In this document: positions 3,843-5,292 of the stretch, in pieces
Numbering within the stretch: position 1 is the first letter of the stretch
Layout: each line of letters begins with the position of its first letter
DNA from: an uncultured Carnobacterium sp.
Lineage (GTDB): Bacteria > Bacillota > Bacilli > Lactobacillales > Aerococcaceae
NCBI GenBank assembly: GCA_937967765.1
Contig: CALCML010000163.1
Span: forward strand, 1 to 5,292
Reading direction: 5' to 3'
Length of the DNA: 5,292 nt
Program-made: the position numbers and the translations under genes
Notes under the pieces: model-generated
The model's input: only the letters and a program-made list of their open reading frames with translations
The model's database searches: none
What the model was told of the DNA's origin: nothing

Positions 3843-5292
3843 ATGAATGAAGTCTTTCAAAGTGTGCAAGTCTTGCCAGGCGTTGGACCAAAACGATTAG
3901 AGCCATTAGCCGAACTTGGCATCGAGACAGTCTATCACTTGTTAACGCATTTTCCGTTTCGTTATGAAGATATACAGATTCGTGATGTGCAAAGTATCAT
4001 GGACCAAGAGAAAGTCACGCTAAAAGGGCAAGTGGCGACGCAACCGGTTGTGAGCTATTATGGCTTTAAGAAGAACCGTTTGGCGTTTCGCATGGCGATT
4101 GACCAGCAAGTCATCCAAGTTGCGTTCTTTAATCAGCCGTATTTAAAAGATAAAGTCGTTTTAGGCGAAGAGATTGCTATCTACGGGAAATGGGATGCGA
4201 AGCGCTCTACTTTGATGGGCATGAAAATCTTATCGAACCGAAATGTGGAGGACGAAGAAGGCGACCAAGTCGAGGCGGTTTATCGCACGAATAAATCGCT
4301 GAAGCAGGCGACGATTCTGAAACTCGTTCGTACGGCGATGGATCGTTTTGAAGATAAAATTCCAGAAGTATTGCCGCAAGAGTTGACGGCGTCGCACCAC
4401 TTGATGGGGCATAGAGACGCTGTACGGGCAATGCATTTTCCAAAAGATGAACTGGAAAGACAGAGTGCGCAATATCAGCTCGTCTACCAAGAGCTCTTCT
4501 TATATCAACTGCGCTTGCAATGGATGCGTCAGAAGCGCCACCAGCAAACAAAGGGGCAAGCGGTGCTGTATGATAATGCCGCGTTGAAGTCGTTTATTCA
4601 GACGTTGCCGTTTGAATTGACGGATGGGCAAAAGAAAGTCGTGAACGAGATTTGCTTTGACCTGCGTGCGCCTTACGAGATGAATCGTCTCTTGCAAGGG
4701 GATGTAGGGAGCGGGAAGACGATTGTGGCGACGATTGCCATGGTCGCAACGGCTCTAACAGGCAAGCAAGCGGCCCTCATGGTTCCAACAGAAATCCTGG
4801 CGGAACAACATATGCTGACGATTGAAAAATTGATTCAGGGAACACCTTTGAAGGCAGTGTTGTTAACCGGAAGTATGAATCGTTCGCAGAAGAAGCGCAA
4901 AGAGTTACTCGCGCAAATCGAGAGTGGAGAGGCGAATCTGATTATCGGGACGCATGCCTTGTTCCAACAAGATGTGAACTTTAAAGACTTGGCCTTTGTG
5001 GTCATCGATGAGCAGCATCGCTTCGGGGTGCAACAACGCCAGGCGCTCGCTGGAAAAGGAGCGGGTGTGAATGTGCTTCAAATGACGGCGACACCAATTC
5101 CCAGAACGCTTGCGATTACGGCCTTTGGGGAAATGGATACGTCCATCTTGAGTGAGATTCCTCGTGGTCGTCAGCCGATTAAGACGTCTTGGGTTCGCGA
5201 GCAGGAAATGGAACAGATTTTCAATTTCGTAGAACGACAAATTCAAGAAGGGCGACAAGCGTATATGATTTCGCCACTGATTGAAGAGTCGG
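3843..5292 (+). CDS. recG: ATP-dependent DNA helicase RecG (N-terminal 483 codons, cut by window edge)
   Basis: RecG remodels stalled replication forks and drives branch migration of Holliday junctions. The frame is open from ATG 3843 to the end of the window; the full protein should be about 680 residues, so roughly the last 200, including most of helicase domain 2, lie outside. Visible landmarks are LPGVGPKRLEPLAELGI (11-27), the wedge/OB-fold region (about 50-150) with GYxGFKKNR-like loop residues near 72-79, FELTDGQKKVVNEI (257-270, Q-motif-like), Walker A GDVGSGKT (286-293), the DEQH box VIDEQHRFGVQQR (387-399) and motif III MTATPIPRT (414-422). The start is supported by AAAGGA (3828-3833) at 9 bases, and an ATG at 3833 stops at once. 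Codon use is more GC-rich and less biased than in fakA, as expected for a low-abundance repair enzyme. Gene order fakA-recG is conserved in Firmicutes, though here the sda genes are absent between them. Confidence 0.96.
   Translation, partial: MNEVFQSVQVLPGVGPKRLEPLAELGIETVYHLLTHFPFRYEDIQIRDVQSIMDQEKVTLKGQVATQPVVSYYGFKKNRLAFRMAIDQQVIQVAFFNQPYLKDKVVLGEEIAIYGKWDAKRSTLMGMKILSNRNVEDEEGDQVEAVYRTNKSLKQATILKLVRTAMDRFEDKIPEVLPQELTASHHLMGHRDAVRAMHFPKDELERQSAQYQLVYQELFLYQLRLQWMRQKRHQQTKGQAVLYDNAALKSFIQTLPFELTDGQKKVVNEICFDLRAPYEMNRLLQGDVGSGKTIVATIAMVATALTGKQAALMVPTEILAEQHMLTIEKLIQGTPLKAVLLTGSMNRSQKKRKELLAQIESGEANLIIGTHALFQQDVNFKDLAFVVIDEQHRFGVQQRQALAGKGAGVNVLQMTATPIPRTLAITAFGEMDTSILSEIPRGRQPIKTSWVREQEMEQIFNFVERQIQEGRQAYMISPLIEES

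Noticed and set aside
4207..5258. Several reverse-strand open frames within recG
   Set aside because: All lie antisense to recG, whose motifs are intact in the forward frame.

Overview
The window looks like a chromosomal housekeeping locus of a low-GC Gram-positive bacterium, most likely Lactobacillales or a near relative. The evidence is the gene order rpmB (reverse) | asp23/yloU - fakA/yloV ... recG, which matches Bacillus subtilis and many Firmicutes, together with AT-rich spacers and strong AGGAGG-type ribosome binding sites. I cannot name the genus from the sequence.

Layout. 1-196: no recognised gene, possibly the last 30 codons of a gene entering from the left. 197-520: a very long imperfect palindrome (copy 1) whose distal arm runs into the rpmB terminator. 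546-734: rpmB (ribosomal protein L28), reverse strand. 735-982: divergent promoter region. 983-1345 and 1383-3068: an asp23-family gene and fakA (fatty acid kinase), in one operon. 3069-3842: a 774-base spacer where B. subtilis has sdaAB-sdaAA. It holds a second palindrome (copy 3, core on the reverse strand, 3100-3256), an unexplained block (3257-3554) and a third palindrome (copy 2, core on the forward strand, 3555-3791). 3843-5292: the first 483 codons of recG, cut by the window edge.

The genes themselves are ordinary. FakA phosphorylates exogenous fatty acids carried by FakB, feeding phospholipid synthesis; RecG is a DNA branch-migration helicase; L28 is a ribosomal protein. The Asp23/YloU protein has no settled role.

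The notable content is the three palindromes. They share a small core: a stem (ACCAA/TTGGT in copies 1 and 2, replaced by TTAAA/TTTAA in copy 3), an internal loop of GAA opposite GAA or GAG, an apical hairpin A, a second hairpin B, and a GCCGG/ACCGG exit. The core stem shows compensatory changes. The long outer arms have unrelated sequences between copies, yet each is self-complementary over tens to about 100 bases. I do not recognise this family. It could be a structured-RNA family or a palindromic mobile or repeat element, and it is the best candidate here for something undescribed.
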